The notes beneath the pieces were generated by a model, which searched no databases, was not told where the DNA came from, and saw only the letters and a list, made by a program, of their open reading frames with translations. Below, in pieces: positions 17,369 to 25,255 of a stretch of DNA of 64,000 nt. The DNA comes from Bacteroidales bacterium (GTDB lineage Bacteria; Bacteroidota; Bacteroidia; Bacteroidales; WCHB1-69), in assembly GCA_017535665.1 (NCBI GenBank), contig JAFXTS010000012.1, positions 183,249-247,248 on the forward strand, given 5' to 3'. How positions within the stretch are numbered: position 1 is the first letter of the stretch; each line of letters starts with the position of its first letter. The position numbers and the translations under genes are program-made.

Positions 17369-18425
17369 TTTGAAAACACTGCGACTGATATTGCTCTCCC
17401 CCATCGGCGCCATTTATGGTGCTATAGCCTTATTACGCAGAAAGTTATACAATAAAAAGAAACGGCGGTTCACCCCTACAAATGTGCCAATTATTAGCAT
17501 CGGCAACCTCGCTTTGGGTGGAACTGGAAAAACGCCGCACACCGAATATCTGATCAGGATGCTGCAAGATTTTTTCCGAGTTGCGACATTAAGCAGAGGG
17601 TATAAAAGGAAGAGCAGTGGCTATATTTTGGCAGATTCGTCCAGCACGGCAGAAGGGATTGGCGACGAGCCGATGCAGATGCACCAAAAGTTTCCGGAGG
17701 TAAAAGTGGCGGTTTGCGAATCGCGCAAAGAGGGCATTGAACGCCTGCTACAGGAAGCCACCCCGCCGGAGGTGATTCTGTTGGACGATGCCTACCAACA
17801 CCTTGCGGTGAAAGCCCACCTGCAGTTGCTGCTGACCGACTACGCCGCCCCCTACCCCGCCGACTTCCCCCTGCCGGCGGGCAACTTGCGAGAATTCAGT
17901 TGCGCCGCGAAAGAGGCCGACAGCATCATCGTGACCAAGTGTCCCCCCACCTTGAGCACAAAAGAAACAGAAAGTATCCGAAACGGACTGCACTTGCAGC
18001 CGCACCAGCACTGTTATTTCAGCACCTTGCAGTACGATTCTCCCCTTCCCTTGACGGAATCAGCCCGCCAGATAGAGTTGGATGCCCAAAGTCACATCCT
18101 TCTCTTTACCGGCATTGCCCATCCCGAATCGCTCATTCACCATTTAACCTCACAATATACTGATGTAAAAAGCATTACATTCAGCGACCATCATCGGTTT
18201 TGTGAAAAAGAAATCGTTAGACTCTGCCAAAAATTAGCATCTTCTACCCCAAAAACTGCACTTTTCACCACAGAGAAAGACGCCGCCCGGCTCTATGGAA
18301 CGCCCTTGTGGGATTTGGTAGCAGGAATGCCGTTGTTTGCGCTGCCGGTACGGGTAAGACTGTTGTGGGATGAGGAGCTGCTTGAGCAACAGGTGCTGGA
18401 GGCGATGAAGCCCATCAGAGGATAA
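17337..18425 (+). CDS. lpxK: Tetraacyldisaccharide 4'-kinase LpxK
   Basis: 362 residues from ATG 17337, which overlaps the GT9 gene by 32 bases. A TTG at 17370, one base after the GT9 stop, would give 351 residues and a start nearer the conserved LLSPIGAIYG membrane anchor; it is a serious alternative. The Walker A motif reads GNLALGGTGKTP, and VILLDDAYQH is the DD(A/G)xQH motif of LpxK. LpxK phosphorylates the 4'-position of the lipid A disaccharide at the inner membrane. It ends one base before the convergent SDR gene. Confidence 0.93.
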   Translation: MRWPIGLTSSDLKTLRLILLSPIGAIYGAIALLRRKLYNKKKRRFTPTNVPIISIGNLALGGTGKTPHTEYLIRMLQDFFRVATLSRGYKRKSSGYILADSSSTAEGIGDEPMQMHQKFPEVKVAVCESRKEGIERLLQEATPPEVILLDDAYQHLAVKAHLQLLLTDYAAPYPADFPLPAGNLREFSCAAKEADSIIVTKCPPTLSTKETESIRNGLHLQPHQHCYFSTLQYDSPLPLTESARQIELDAQSHILLFTGIAHPESLIHHLTSQYTDVKSITFSDHHRFCEKEIVRLCQKLASSTPKTALFTTEKDAARLYGTPLWDLVAGMPLFALPVRVRLLWDEELLEQQVLEAMKPIRG

Positions 18426-18426
18426 T

Positions 18427-19209
18427 TCAATGCTTTTCGGTTTCTCTCCGCACGATGCGGGTAAGCAGCGGCGTTTTGATACCGTTGGGGGTGAGTTTAG
18501 AGAAAATGACACTCAGCGGATTGACGAGGATCTCCTTTCTCCCTTTGAGGGTTTGGCGCACGGCCTTCCGCGCTACCTTTTCGGGGGCGACGAGGGTAAG
18601 ACGGCCGAAGAAGCCTTGCTGCTGGATACGCGCCGTGATAGAGGGACTCGTCGCCATCGCACCCGGACAAACCACTGAAACAGAGAGAGGCGCACCCCGA
18701 AATTCCTCCCGCAGCGAGAGCGAAAAACTATACACGAAGGCTTTGCTGGCAGGATAGGCCAATTTATAGCCGATGGGAGACAGCGCCGCCATGCTGGCAA
18801 CATTGAGAATATAACTTTTCTTCTGTCTCAACAAATTATTAATCAACAATTTAGTCAACACCGCCGTGGCTCTCACATTCAAATCAAGAATCTTCTCATA
18901 ATACGCAATATCGGCTTCCGCAAACTTCTGTGAACCGCCCAATCCGGCATTATTGACTAAAAAGAAAACCTCATACTTTTCATTCAACTCTTCAGCGACC
19001 TTCAGCAGACTGTCGTGATGGGTTAAATCCGCAATGATATACTGACAATCAACGTGATACTGATTTTCAATAGACTGACACTGTGCCAAAATTTGGTCAT
19101 TAGTACTGATCAAAACAAGATTAAACCCTTGTTCTGCCAATGCTTCAGCAAAGGCCTTTCCGAGACCACGAGAGGCACCGGTGACTACTGCATATCCTTT
19201 TTCACTCAT
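18427..19209 (-). CDS. Short-chain dehydrogenase/reductase (SDR) family protein
   Basis: 260 residues. The classical SDR motifs are all present: TGASRGLG at 10-17, NNAG at 86-89, Ser139 in NVASMAAL, and the catalytic YPASK with Tyr152 and Lys156. It uses NAD(P)(H) to interconvert a hydroxyl and carbonyl; the substrate is not evident. The start overlaps the preceding GNAT-like gene by 8 bases, so the two are co-transcribed. Confidence 0.9.
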   Translation of the reverse strand: MSEKGYAVVTGASRGLGKAFAEALAEQGFNLVLISTNDQILAQCQSIENQYHVDCQYIIADLTHHDSLLKVAEELNEKYEVFFLVNNAGLGGSQKFAEADIAYYEKILDLNVRATAVLTKLLINNLLRQKKSYILNVASMAALSPIGYKLAYPASKAFVYSFSLSLREEFRGAPLSVSVVCPGAMATSPSITARIQQQGFFGRLTLVAPEKVARKAVRQTLKGRKEILVNPLSVIFSKLTPNGIKTPLLTRIVRRETEKH

Positions 19210-20329
19210 TTTCTCCTAACTGAGAAATTTCCTTTTTATAGCACCTCCTTCTACAGAAAGGTTCTGATTCATAGTACTTTGTCCAGATATGATTAGCTGG
19301 ATTTTCCTCTAACTGTTGGGAGGTGAAGGCGTATTCGTAGCCATTTTGGAGGAAGGCCTCATTGAGTTGTTTATGATAGAGGATGTGCACGCCGCTGTTG
19401 GCATATTCGGGGAGAACGCCAGTAAGATACATATCCACCTTTTTGTTGTGGTGCAGGTCATGAACGATGTGCATCCAACCGAAGGGGAAGAGGTGTCCGT
19501 TGGCTTTCTGGAAGGCACGGCTGAGCGAAGGGAGGCAGAACGATATGCCGACCAACCTTCCAGTTTCATCTTCCAGTACTGAGACGAGATTGGGCAGTGC
19601 AATACCAAAATTGCCATCCACCACCCAGCGAATTTCTTTGTCAGTAAGAGGGATAAAGTTAAAAATATGCTGGTAGCTTTCGTTCAAAACTCGGAAGAAT
19701 TCCTCGCCTATCATTTTGAGTTTCACTTTGGAGGAATATTGGCGGACTTTCACTTTGCTTTTATGACTGATGACGGTGGCCAGCCGCTCGATGGCTTCGG
19801 GCACTTCTTTCACCTTCACCTTATATTGGATATAGTCCACCTCTTTTTCGAAACCAAAGTTCTCCACAAAACGCGGATAGTATTCGAAATTGTAATCGGC
19901 TTCGATAGAAGCGGTGTGTTGAAAGCCATCCACCAGCATAGCTTGTCGCTGCATGTTGGAAAAGCGCGAGGGGCCGGCAATGGTGTCGAGACCATTTTCG
20001 CGCCCCCATTGTTCAACAGTAGCCAACAGTTGTGCAGCAACTTCCTGATTGTCAACTACATCAAACCAGCCGAAGCGGATTCTTTTCTGTTGTTTGAGTT
20101 CATTATAGCGGTGGTTGATGATGCCGGCAATCCGGCCGACGGTTTGTCCGTTATTTTTCGCGAGCCAGAGCCGGCAGGTGCAAAAGTCAAGGGCAGGATG
20201 CTGTGTAAGTTCCTTTATTTCAAGCGCATCGATGGGTGGAACATAATATGGACATTTGTGGTACAACCTTCGCGGGAAGCGCACAAACTCTCTCAAATCG
20301 CCATTATTTTTAACTTCAACAATTTGCAT
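19202..20329 (-). CDS. GNAT-like N-acetyltransferase-fold protein
   Basis: 375 residues from ATG 20329 (MQIVEVKNNGDLREFVRFP); the 8 in-frame codons upstream look non-coding. An N-terminal region with FPRRLYHKCPYYVPP and LAKNNGQTVGRIAGIIN, and a C-terminal VDMYLTGVLPEYANSGVHILYHKQLNEAF segment, resemble the Bacteroidetes GNAT-like family with two acetyltransferase-type halves. The acceptor is unknown. It is translationally coupled to the SDR gene downstream. Confidence 0.7.
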   Translation of the reverse strand: MQIVEVKNNGDLREFVRFPRRLYHKCPYYVPPIDALEIKELTQHPALDFCTCRLWLAKNNGQTVGRIAGIINHRYNELKQQKRIRFGWFDVVDNQEVAAQLLATVEQWGRENGLDTIAGPSRFSNMQRQAMLVDGFQHTASIEADYNFEYYPRFVENFGFEKEVDYIQYKVKVKEVPEAIERLATVISHKSKVKVRQYSSKVKLKMIGEEFFRVLNESYQHIFNFIPLTDKEIRWVVDGNFGIALPNLVSVLEDETGRLVGISFCLPSLSRAFQKANGHLFPFGWMHIVHDLHHNKKVDMYLTGVLPEYANSGVHILYHKQLNEAFLQNGYEYAFTSQQLEENPANHIWTKYYESEPFCRRRCYKKEISQLGENE

Positions 20330-20446
20330 ACAAAACCTTTTACAAACAATCAAATAAGATTTGGCAAAAATAACAATAAAAAATTGATTGGCGAACCTTG
20401 ATCAAATAAAAAAAATCGTATTTACCGCCAGAATGGAAAAAAATCG

Positions 20447-20454
20447 TATTTTTG
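20447..20454 (+). promoter_or_regulatory. -7 promoter box for tRNA-Gly
   Basis: TATTTTTG, 11 bases before the first base of the tRNA. This is the expected distance for a stable-RNA promoter of the TAnnTTTG class. Confidence 0.7.
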
Positions 20455-20465
20455 CAGCCTGAAAT

Positions 20466-20538
20466 GCGGTAATAGCTCAGTTGGTAGAGCGGCAGCTTCC
20501 CAAGCTGCAGGTCGCGGGTTCGAGACCCGTTTACCGCT
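20466..20538 (+). tRNA. tRNA-Gly (anticodon CCC)
   Basis: 73 bases. Acceptor GCGGTAA (20466-20472) pairs with TTACCGC (20531-20537), and the discriminator is T, as expected for glycine. Anticodon stem GCAGC/GCTGC encloses loop TTCCCAA with anticodon CCC. The T-loop reads GGTTCGAGACC. Confidence 0.95.
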
Positions 20539-20548
20539 CAGAAGAGGC

Positions 20549-20582
20549 AAAGCGCATGGTCATCCAGCCGTGCGCTTTTTTG
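20549..20582 (+). terminator. Terminator after tRNA-Gly
   Basis: AAAGCGCA (20549-20556) pairs with TGCGCTTT (20571-20578) across a 14-base loop. The stem is followed by more T residues. Confidence 0.7.
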
Positions 20583-20614
20583 TATTTTCATTTGCGTTTT
20601 TCCATAATTTTTAC

Positions 20615-20622
20615 TACTTTTG
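20615..20622 (+). promoter_or_regulatory. Promoter of elbB
   Basis: The -7 box TACTTTTG has a TTTG at 20591-20594 exactly 20 bases upstream, giving a complete -33/-7 Bacteroidetes promoter. The ATG follows at 20651. Confidence 0.75.
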
Positions 20623-20650
20623 CACGCTGAAACGATTAACTTTTAGAGAT

Positions 20651-21301
20651 ATGAAAAGATTTGCAGTAATTTTGAACGGATGCGGACATTTGGACGGCTC
20701 TGAAATCCACGAGGCGGTGATGACGCTGTTGGCGATTGACCGTAACGGTTGCAGTTATACGATTTTCGCCCCCGATGCGCCGCAGTACCATGTGATGAAC
20801 CATCTCACACGCCAACCGATGGAGGGTGAGCGCAACATGCTGGTGGAGGCTGCCCGCATTGCCCGTGGCGACATCCACGAGATTTCGGAGTACCGCCCTG
20901 AGGATTTCGACGCTTTGGTGATGCCCGGCGGTTTCGGAGTGGCCAAGAACCTCTTCACCTACGCCTTCGACGGAGCCAACGCGAAAGTGCTTGACTCGGT
21001 ACGCAACGCCATCGTCGCCACCCACAAGGCGGGAAAAGCCATCGGTGCCCTCTGCATCGCCCCCGTATTGGTGGCCAAGGTGCTGGGCGACGTCACGGTG
21101 ACCGTCGGCTCAGACCCGGGTACCATCGCCGATGTGGAGAAGATGGGCGCCTCGCACGTCAACACCCAGATTACGGAAGTTATTTCCGACAAGCGCAACC
21201 TGCTGTTCACCACACCCTGCTACATGCTTCCGGCCTCCATTGCCGACATTGCCGACAGTGCGGAGAACCTGATTGAGACCATTCTGGACCACATCCGTTG
21301 A
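20651..21301 (+). CDS. elbB: ElbB-type DJ-1/PfpI-family glyoxalase
   Basis: 216 residues from ATG 20651; the in-frame extension upstream runs through the promoter and is excluded. The protein starts MKRFAVILNGCGHLDGSEIHEAV and carries the nucleophile motif GALCIAPVL and the PGGFGVAKNL loop of the ElbB branch of the DJ-1/PfpI superfamily. The E. coli homologue shows glyoxalase activity and was linked to isoprenoid production, but its physiological role is unsettled. Single gene with its own promoter. Confidence 0.88.
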   Translation: MKRFAVILNGCGHLDGSEIHEAVMTLLAIDRNGCSYTIFAPDAPQYHVMNHLTRQPMEGERNMLVEAARIARGDIHEISEYRPEDFDALVMPGGFGVAKNLFTYAFDGANAKVLDSVRNAIVATHKAGKAIGALCIAPVLVAKVLGDVTVTVGSDPGTIADVEKMGASHVNTQITEVISDKRNLLFTTPCYMLPASIADIADSAENLIETILDHIR

Positions 21302-21352
21302 AACGCAGCGGATACTGGTAGAATTGTGGGTTAGCATTCGATAAAAAAATTG

Positions 21353-21360
21353 TATTTTTG
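21353..21360 (+). promoter_or_regulatory. -7 promoter box for the Hdr-like operon
   Basis: TATTTTTG matches TAnnTTTG and lies 22 bases before the ATG at 21383. Confidence 0.65.
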
Positions 21361-21382
21361 CAGCGATTTTTATTAGAAGATA

Positions 21383-21985
21383 ATGGGCAATTTATACAAT
21401 CTATTGATGCAGGACAGTCGTGCCAGCGAGGCGCTGAAAGCCTGCATGAATTGCGGCATCTGCACTGCCATTTGTCCGGCCGCTGAGTTCTTCGACTACG
21501 ACCCGAGGCAGATTTGCGATACGGTGCAGCGGAAAGACGAGAATGCCATTGAGGCATTGCTGCGGTCGGAAACCATCTGGTCGTGTGGCCAATGTTTGTC
21601 GTGCAAGGCTCGTTGTCCGCGTGGCAATGCACCGGGCGAAATTATCCTGATTCTCCGTAAACACGCTCAAGCATTGGGGTATCTCAATGACCATATCCGA
21701 GAGCAACAGCGTCGGATGGCCTCTGCTCAAGGCAGGAACATTTTGGAGACGGGCTATTGTGTGCATCCTGATTTGGTGAATCCAGCACAACATCCCGAAC
21801 AAGGACCGATTTGGGAATGGTATGTGAACAACATTATGGATGTGGCGCCCAAGTTAGGGGCCAACTACCATGGAGAAGGTCCCGGTGCATTGCGCGAGAT
21901 TCACCAAAAGAATCTGGAAGAAATCCGCCGTATTTATGAAGTAACCGGAGGCATGGACCTCCATCAAAAACTGTTGGAAGAATAG
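21383..21985 (+). CDS. HdrC-like 4Fe-4S protein (first copy)
   Basis: 200 residues. Two ferredoxin-type cluster motifs are seen: Cys21/24/27/31 (CMNCGICTAICP) and Cys68/71/74/78 (CGQCLSCKARCP). A helical C-terminal extension follows. The layout matches subunit C of heterodisulfide reductase-like complexes, which relays electrons between the membrane or flavin part and the CCG-domain catalytic part. It is the first gene of a four-gene cluster (HdrC, HdrC, HdrED fusion, HdrB) with no HdrA flavoprotein in view. Confidence 0.85.
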   Translation: MGNLYNLLMQDSRASEALKACMNCGICTAICPAAEFFDYDPRQICDTVQRKDENAIEALLRSETIWSCGQCLSCKARCPRGNAPGEIILILRKHAQALGYLNDHIREQQRRMASAQGRNILETGYCVHPDLVNPAQHPEQGPIWEWYVNNIMDVAPKLGANYHGEGPGALREIHQKNLEEIRRIYEVTGGMDLHQKLLEE

Positions 21986-22007
21986 AGATACGCTCAAAAA
22001 CAACCCT

Positions 22008-22337
22008 ATGATCAACTTCGGATATTCTATCGCCCAGACCCGTGTCGTCAACCTTGACAACTGCAACTTCGACAAGTTGGAACAGTTGGAAAAGATTGTT
22101 CCCTCCTTCAAGCGGTGCATGAACTGCGGAGCCTGTACGGCCACCTGCAGCGCGCAGCAATTCACGGGCTTCAACATTCGCAAGATCAAATCAATGTACC
22201 AGCAGGCACAGTACGACAAGCTGGCCAAGGAGCTGGAACAATGTATGCTGTGCGGCAAATGCACGCTGGTATGTCCCCGCGGGGTGAGCCTGCGGCCGGC
22301 AGTGATGAACATGCGCAAAATTCTCAACACTAAATAA
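22008..22337 (+). CDS. HdrC-like 4Fe-4S protein (second, short copy)
   Basis: 109 residues. Two 4Fe-4S motifs at Cys37/40/43/47 (CMNCGACTATC) and Cys79/82/85/89 (CMLCGKCTLVCP). It is a minimal HdrC module without the C-terminal extension of the upstream copy. It starts 22 bases after the first HdrC-like gene and ends 6 bases before the membrane subunit, so it should be part of the same electron-transfer complex. Confidence 0.85.
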   Translation: MINFGYSIAQTRVVNLDNCNFDKLEQLEKIVPSFKRCMNCGACTATCSAQQFTGFNIRKIKSMYQQAQYDKLAKELEQCMLCGKCTLVCPRGVSLRPAVMNMRKILNTK

Positions 22338-22343
22338 ATCTCC

Positions 22344-24131
22344 ATGTCTGAATATTTCAATCCGTTTGTACTTCCTTTTGTGCTGGGTACCATTTTTCTT
22401 TTTGGCATCTGCATTTGGAAATATGTGCGTTGGTTCAAGCAGCTGGACCGCTTGCAGCGCGCCGTCATCCGCAAGAACATCCTTTCATGGAAAATCCTTC
22501 CCGCCCTTTGGGAGTGTTTTTGTGAGGGACTTTTACACCTAAGGATTTCCCGCAAAAACTTTGTATTAGGCTATATGCACCGAAGCATTGCCTTCGGCTG
22601 GTTTTTGCTGATTGCGGTTGGCTTTGTGGAGAGCCACATCACCCCCACCGTCGATGGGGCACACCCATTTTGGCTGGCCATCTTCTACCGATTCTTCATC
22701 CATTCGCACGGCACCTTCAAAGGCGCCATGTTGCTGACCACCATCATGGATGCACTGCTGCTGTATGTGTTGTCGGGCATTTTGTTGGCGATGGTGAAGA
22801 AAATCTACTCGAGAGCCTTGGGCATGAAAAAGGCCACCAAGCACGTGATTTTTGACCGTTTTGCCAAAGCCTCTCTCTGGTGCATCTTCCCGCTCCGTCT
22901 GCTCAGCGAGTCGCTTTCTGCAAGCATATACCACAACGGAGGTTTCCTCACCCAGACCATCGGCAATTGGTTTCCCATTGAATTTGCCGCCACTTTCGAG
23001 CTGACCTCGTGGACGCTCTATTCCATTGCGCTCGGCACCTTCTTTGTTACACTCCCCTTCTCGCGCTACATGCACATCTTCACCGAAATCCTGCTGATTA
23101 TTTTCCGCAAATGGGGTGTGCGTGAAACAAATGTGCGTACGGGTTATACCATGTACGAGCTGAGCGCCTGCTCGCGCTGCGGCATGTGTATCGACCACTG
23201 TCCGTTGAACACCGAGCTGGGTATCAACAACGTGCAGTCGGTGTATTTTCTGCGTAACTTGCGGTATAAGATGGACAAGCCCGATGTGGCCGACAACTGT
23301 CTGCTCTGCGCCCGCTGCGCTTCCGACTGTCCGGTGAATATTGACCTGATGGCCATCCGCCAGCAGGAGCGCAACAAGGGTGAACTCGATACCGCCGGCA
23401 ATTACACCTATCTCGACAAGGTGCAGCCTTTCAACGCCATCGGCCGTATCGGCTACTTCGGCGGCTGCATGTCGCACCTCACCCCCGGCATCACCCAGTC
23501 GATGAAGACCATCTTCGAGGCTGCCGGACAGAAATACTGGTTCATGGATGAAGACCGCTCGATTTGTTGCGGGCGGCCGCTGATACAGCAGGGCTACAAC
23601 CAGCAGGCCGCCGACCTGCGCCGCAAGGTGACCGAGCACATCAAGAAGTCGAGAATCACCATGCTGGTCACCTCCTGTCCCATCTGTTACCAGACCTTCA
23701 AAAAAGACTACAAGCTGAACATTCCTGTAGTACATCACACCGAATATCTGCAGATGCTCATCAAGAGCGGGCGCATCAAAGTGCGCAAAGATGACCTGCG
23801 CACCGTCTATCACGATCCGTGCGAGTTGGGTCGCGGCTGCGGCATCTACAAAGAGCCGCGCCAGGTGCTGAAAGCCACCACCCACCTCGTGAAAGCCAAG
23901 CAGGAAGGCGAGGACAGCCTCTGCTGCGGCATCACCCTCGGCGATTCGCTCATCGATATCGACCAGCAGAAGAAAATCCGCGACGCTGCGGTGAACAACC
24001 TCATGTACAAGAAGCCTGACATGATAGCCACCGCCTGTCCGATGTGCAAAAAGGCCTTCGTACACTCCACCACCCTTCCGGTGAAAGACATCGCCGAGAT
24101 TGTATGCGAGAACCTGAAGACCGACAACTAA
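22344..24131 (+). CDS. Membrane HdrE/HdrD-like fusion: cytochrome b-type domain plus Fe-S and CCG domains
   Basis: 595 residues. The N-terminal 250 residues hold about five membrane helices, resembling the gamma-type cytochrome b of HdrE, DsrM or NarI. Two 4Fe-4S motifs follow (CSRCGMCIDHCP and CLLCARCASDCP). Two complete CCG domains follow those: GGCMSH...CCGRP...CPICYQ and HDPCELG...CCGITLG...CPMCKK. In HdrD, CCG domains bind the cluster that cleaves a disulfide. The fusion should link menaquinol or menaquinone in the membrane with a cytoplasmic thiol/disulfide or similar couple. The direction and substrate are unknown. Confidence 0.85.
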   Translation: MSEYFNPFVLPFVLGTIFLFGICIWKYVRWFKQLDRLQRAVIRKNILSWKILPALWECFCEGLLHLRISRKNFVLGYMHRSIAFGWFLLIAVGFVESHITPTVDGAHPFWLAIFYRFFIHSHGTFKGAMLLTTIMDALLLYVLSGILLAMVKKIYSRALGMKKATKHVIFDRFAKASLWCIFPLRLLSESLSASIYHNGGFLTQTIGNWFPIEFAATFELTSWTLYSIALGTFFVTLPFSRYMHIFTEILLIIFRKWGVRETNVRTGYTMYELSACSRCGMCIDHCPLNTELGINNVQSVYFLRNLRYKMDKPDVADNCLLCARCASDCPVNIDLMAIRQQERNKGELDTAGNYTYLDKVQPFNAIGRIGYFGGCMSHLTPGITQSMKTIFEAAGQKYWFMDEDRSICCGRPLIQQGYNQQAADLRRKVTEHIKKSRITMLVTSCPICYQTFKKDYKLNIPVVHHTEYLQMLIKSGRIKVRKDDLRTVYHDPCELGRGCGIYKEPRQVLKATTHLVKAKQEGEDSLCCGITLGDSLIDIDQQKKIRDAAVNNLMYKKPDMIATACPMCKKAFVHSTTLPVKDIAEIVCENLKTDN

Positions 24132-24163
24132 CTTTTTAATTTTCAAGAAAAAAAACACCGACC

Positions 24164-25219
24164 ATGACAAAACGTTTTTGGAACGAATATCAAAAGGAGA
24201 TTGCTGACGACCACTTTTTCTACGAAAGGAGCTGCATCCGTCAGACCTTCTTCCCCGGCTCGGAGGCGGCCTTTTTGCGCATCATGCGCGATGTGCTGCA
24301 CAAAGATATTTACGATGAAGAAAATGCTCATACCTGCACGGGCATCGGCTACCACAGCGACTTTGTGCCGTTGGAGACCACTATGACCGTTGTGGCGCGC
24401 CTTTTTAGTCTGATGAAAGAAAAAGGCTACACCAACTACGTGCCGTCGTGCGTCACCTCGTTCGGCATTTTTTCGGAGATGATTGATATGTGGCAACACG
24501 ATCCCGAGTTGTTGGAAAAGACGCGAGAGAATCTTCGGAAAGCCACCGGCCGCGAGTTTGAGATGCCGACCAATTTGGCGCATCCTTCCGACATCATCTA
24601 CAAGTTTCGCGAAGAGCTGAAGCAGCACATGAAATATCAGTTGGTGAACCGATTCACGGGCAAGCCGCTACGTGTGGTGGAGCATGTGGGCTGCCACTAT
24701 GCCAAAATTTTTCCGGAACGGGGCATCGGCAACGCGGAGTTTCCCTACGTGCTGGCCGGCATGATTGAGTCGTGGGGCGGCGAGGTGGTGGATTATCCTG
24801 AACGCCGTCACTGCTGCGGGTTCGGCTTTCGCCACTATCTGTTGCAGGAAAATAGAGGCTACTCGGTGGCCAACTCCAAGAAGAAGTTTGAGTCGATGGA
24901 GCCATACGAGCCCGATTTCATTGTAAGCAACTGTCCGGGCTGTTCTATGTTCATGGACAAATGGCAATACACCATCGCCGAGATGGAGAACAAGACCTAC
25001 GACCGCGATGGTTATGGCATTCCGGTGCTGACGTACGAGGAGATGGCGGGACTGCTGCTCGGTTTCGATCCGTGGGAGCTGGGACTGCAAATCCATCAGG
25101 TACAAAGCGAAAAGCTGATGGACAAGATCGGCATCAAATACGATCCCGATGCGAAGTACCGTGGGGTGAATGGCAAGATTTTACCACAGCCTGAGAAACC
25201 CCATGTCTTAAAACAATAA
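24164..25219 (+). CDS. HdrB-like CCG-domain protein
   Basis: 351 residues. The C-terminal half has an intact CCG motif (HVGCHYAK, RHCCGFGFRHY, SNCPGCSMF). The N-terminal half keeps the HdrB outline (CTGIGYHSDFVP, YVPSCVTS) but lacks the paired cysteines, so only one of the two sites looks complete. HdrB binds the active-site cluster in heterodisulfide reductase. It closes the four-gene cluster, 32 bases after the membrane fusion protein. Confidence 0.83.
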   Translation: MTKRFWNEYQKEIADDHFFYERSCIRQTFFPGSEAAFLRIMRDVLHKDIYDEENAHTCTGIGYHSDFVPLETTMTVVARLFSLMKEKGYTNYVPSCVTSFGIFSEMIDMWQHDPELLEKTRENLRKATGREFEMPTNLAHPSDIIYKFREELKQHMKYQLVNRFTGKPLRVVEHVGCHYAKIFPERGIGNAEFPYVLAGMIESWGGEVVDYPERRHCCGFGFRHYLLQENRGYSVANSKKKFESMEPYEPDFIVSNCPGCSMFMDKWQYTIAEMENKTYDRDGYGIPVLTYEEMAGLLLGFDPWELGLQIHQVQSEKLMDKIGIKYDPDAKYRGVNGKILPQPEKPHVLKQ

Positions 25220-25226
25220 TTTTGCT

Positions 25227-25234
25227 TATTTTTG
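25227..25234 (+). promoter_or_regulatory. -7 promoter box for the transketolase C-terminal subunit
   Basis: TATTTTTG, 21 bases before ATG 25256. It indicates that the gene is transcribed separately from the Hdr-like operon and rules out an upstream in-frame start at 25232, which lies inside the box. Confidence 0.65.
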
Positions 25235-25255
25235 CACGACAAAAAAATCAATGGT

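Noticed and set aside
18427..19209. SDR gene as the missing 3-beta-HSDH of the steroid reductase cluster
   Set aside because: It is 28 kb away, coupled to a GNAT-like gene, and nothing in its sequence points to steroid substrates.
22566..24170. Long minus-strand open frame (534 codons) opposite the Hdr membrane fusion
   Set aside because: A shadow of the plus-strand gene, whose cysteine motifs are unmistakable.
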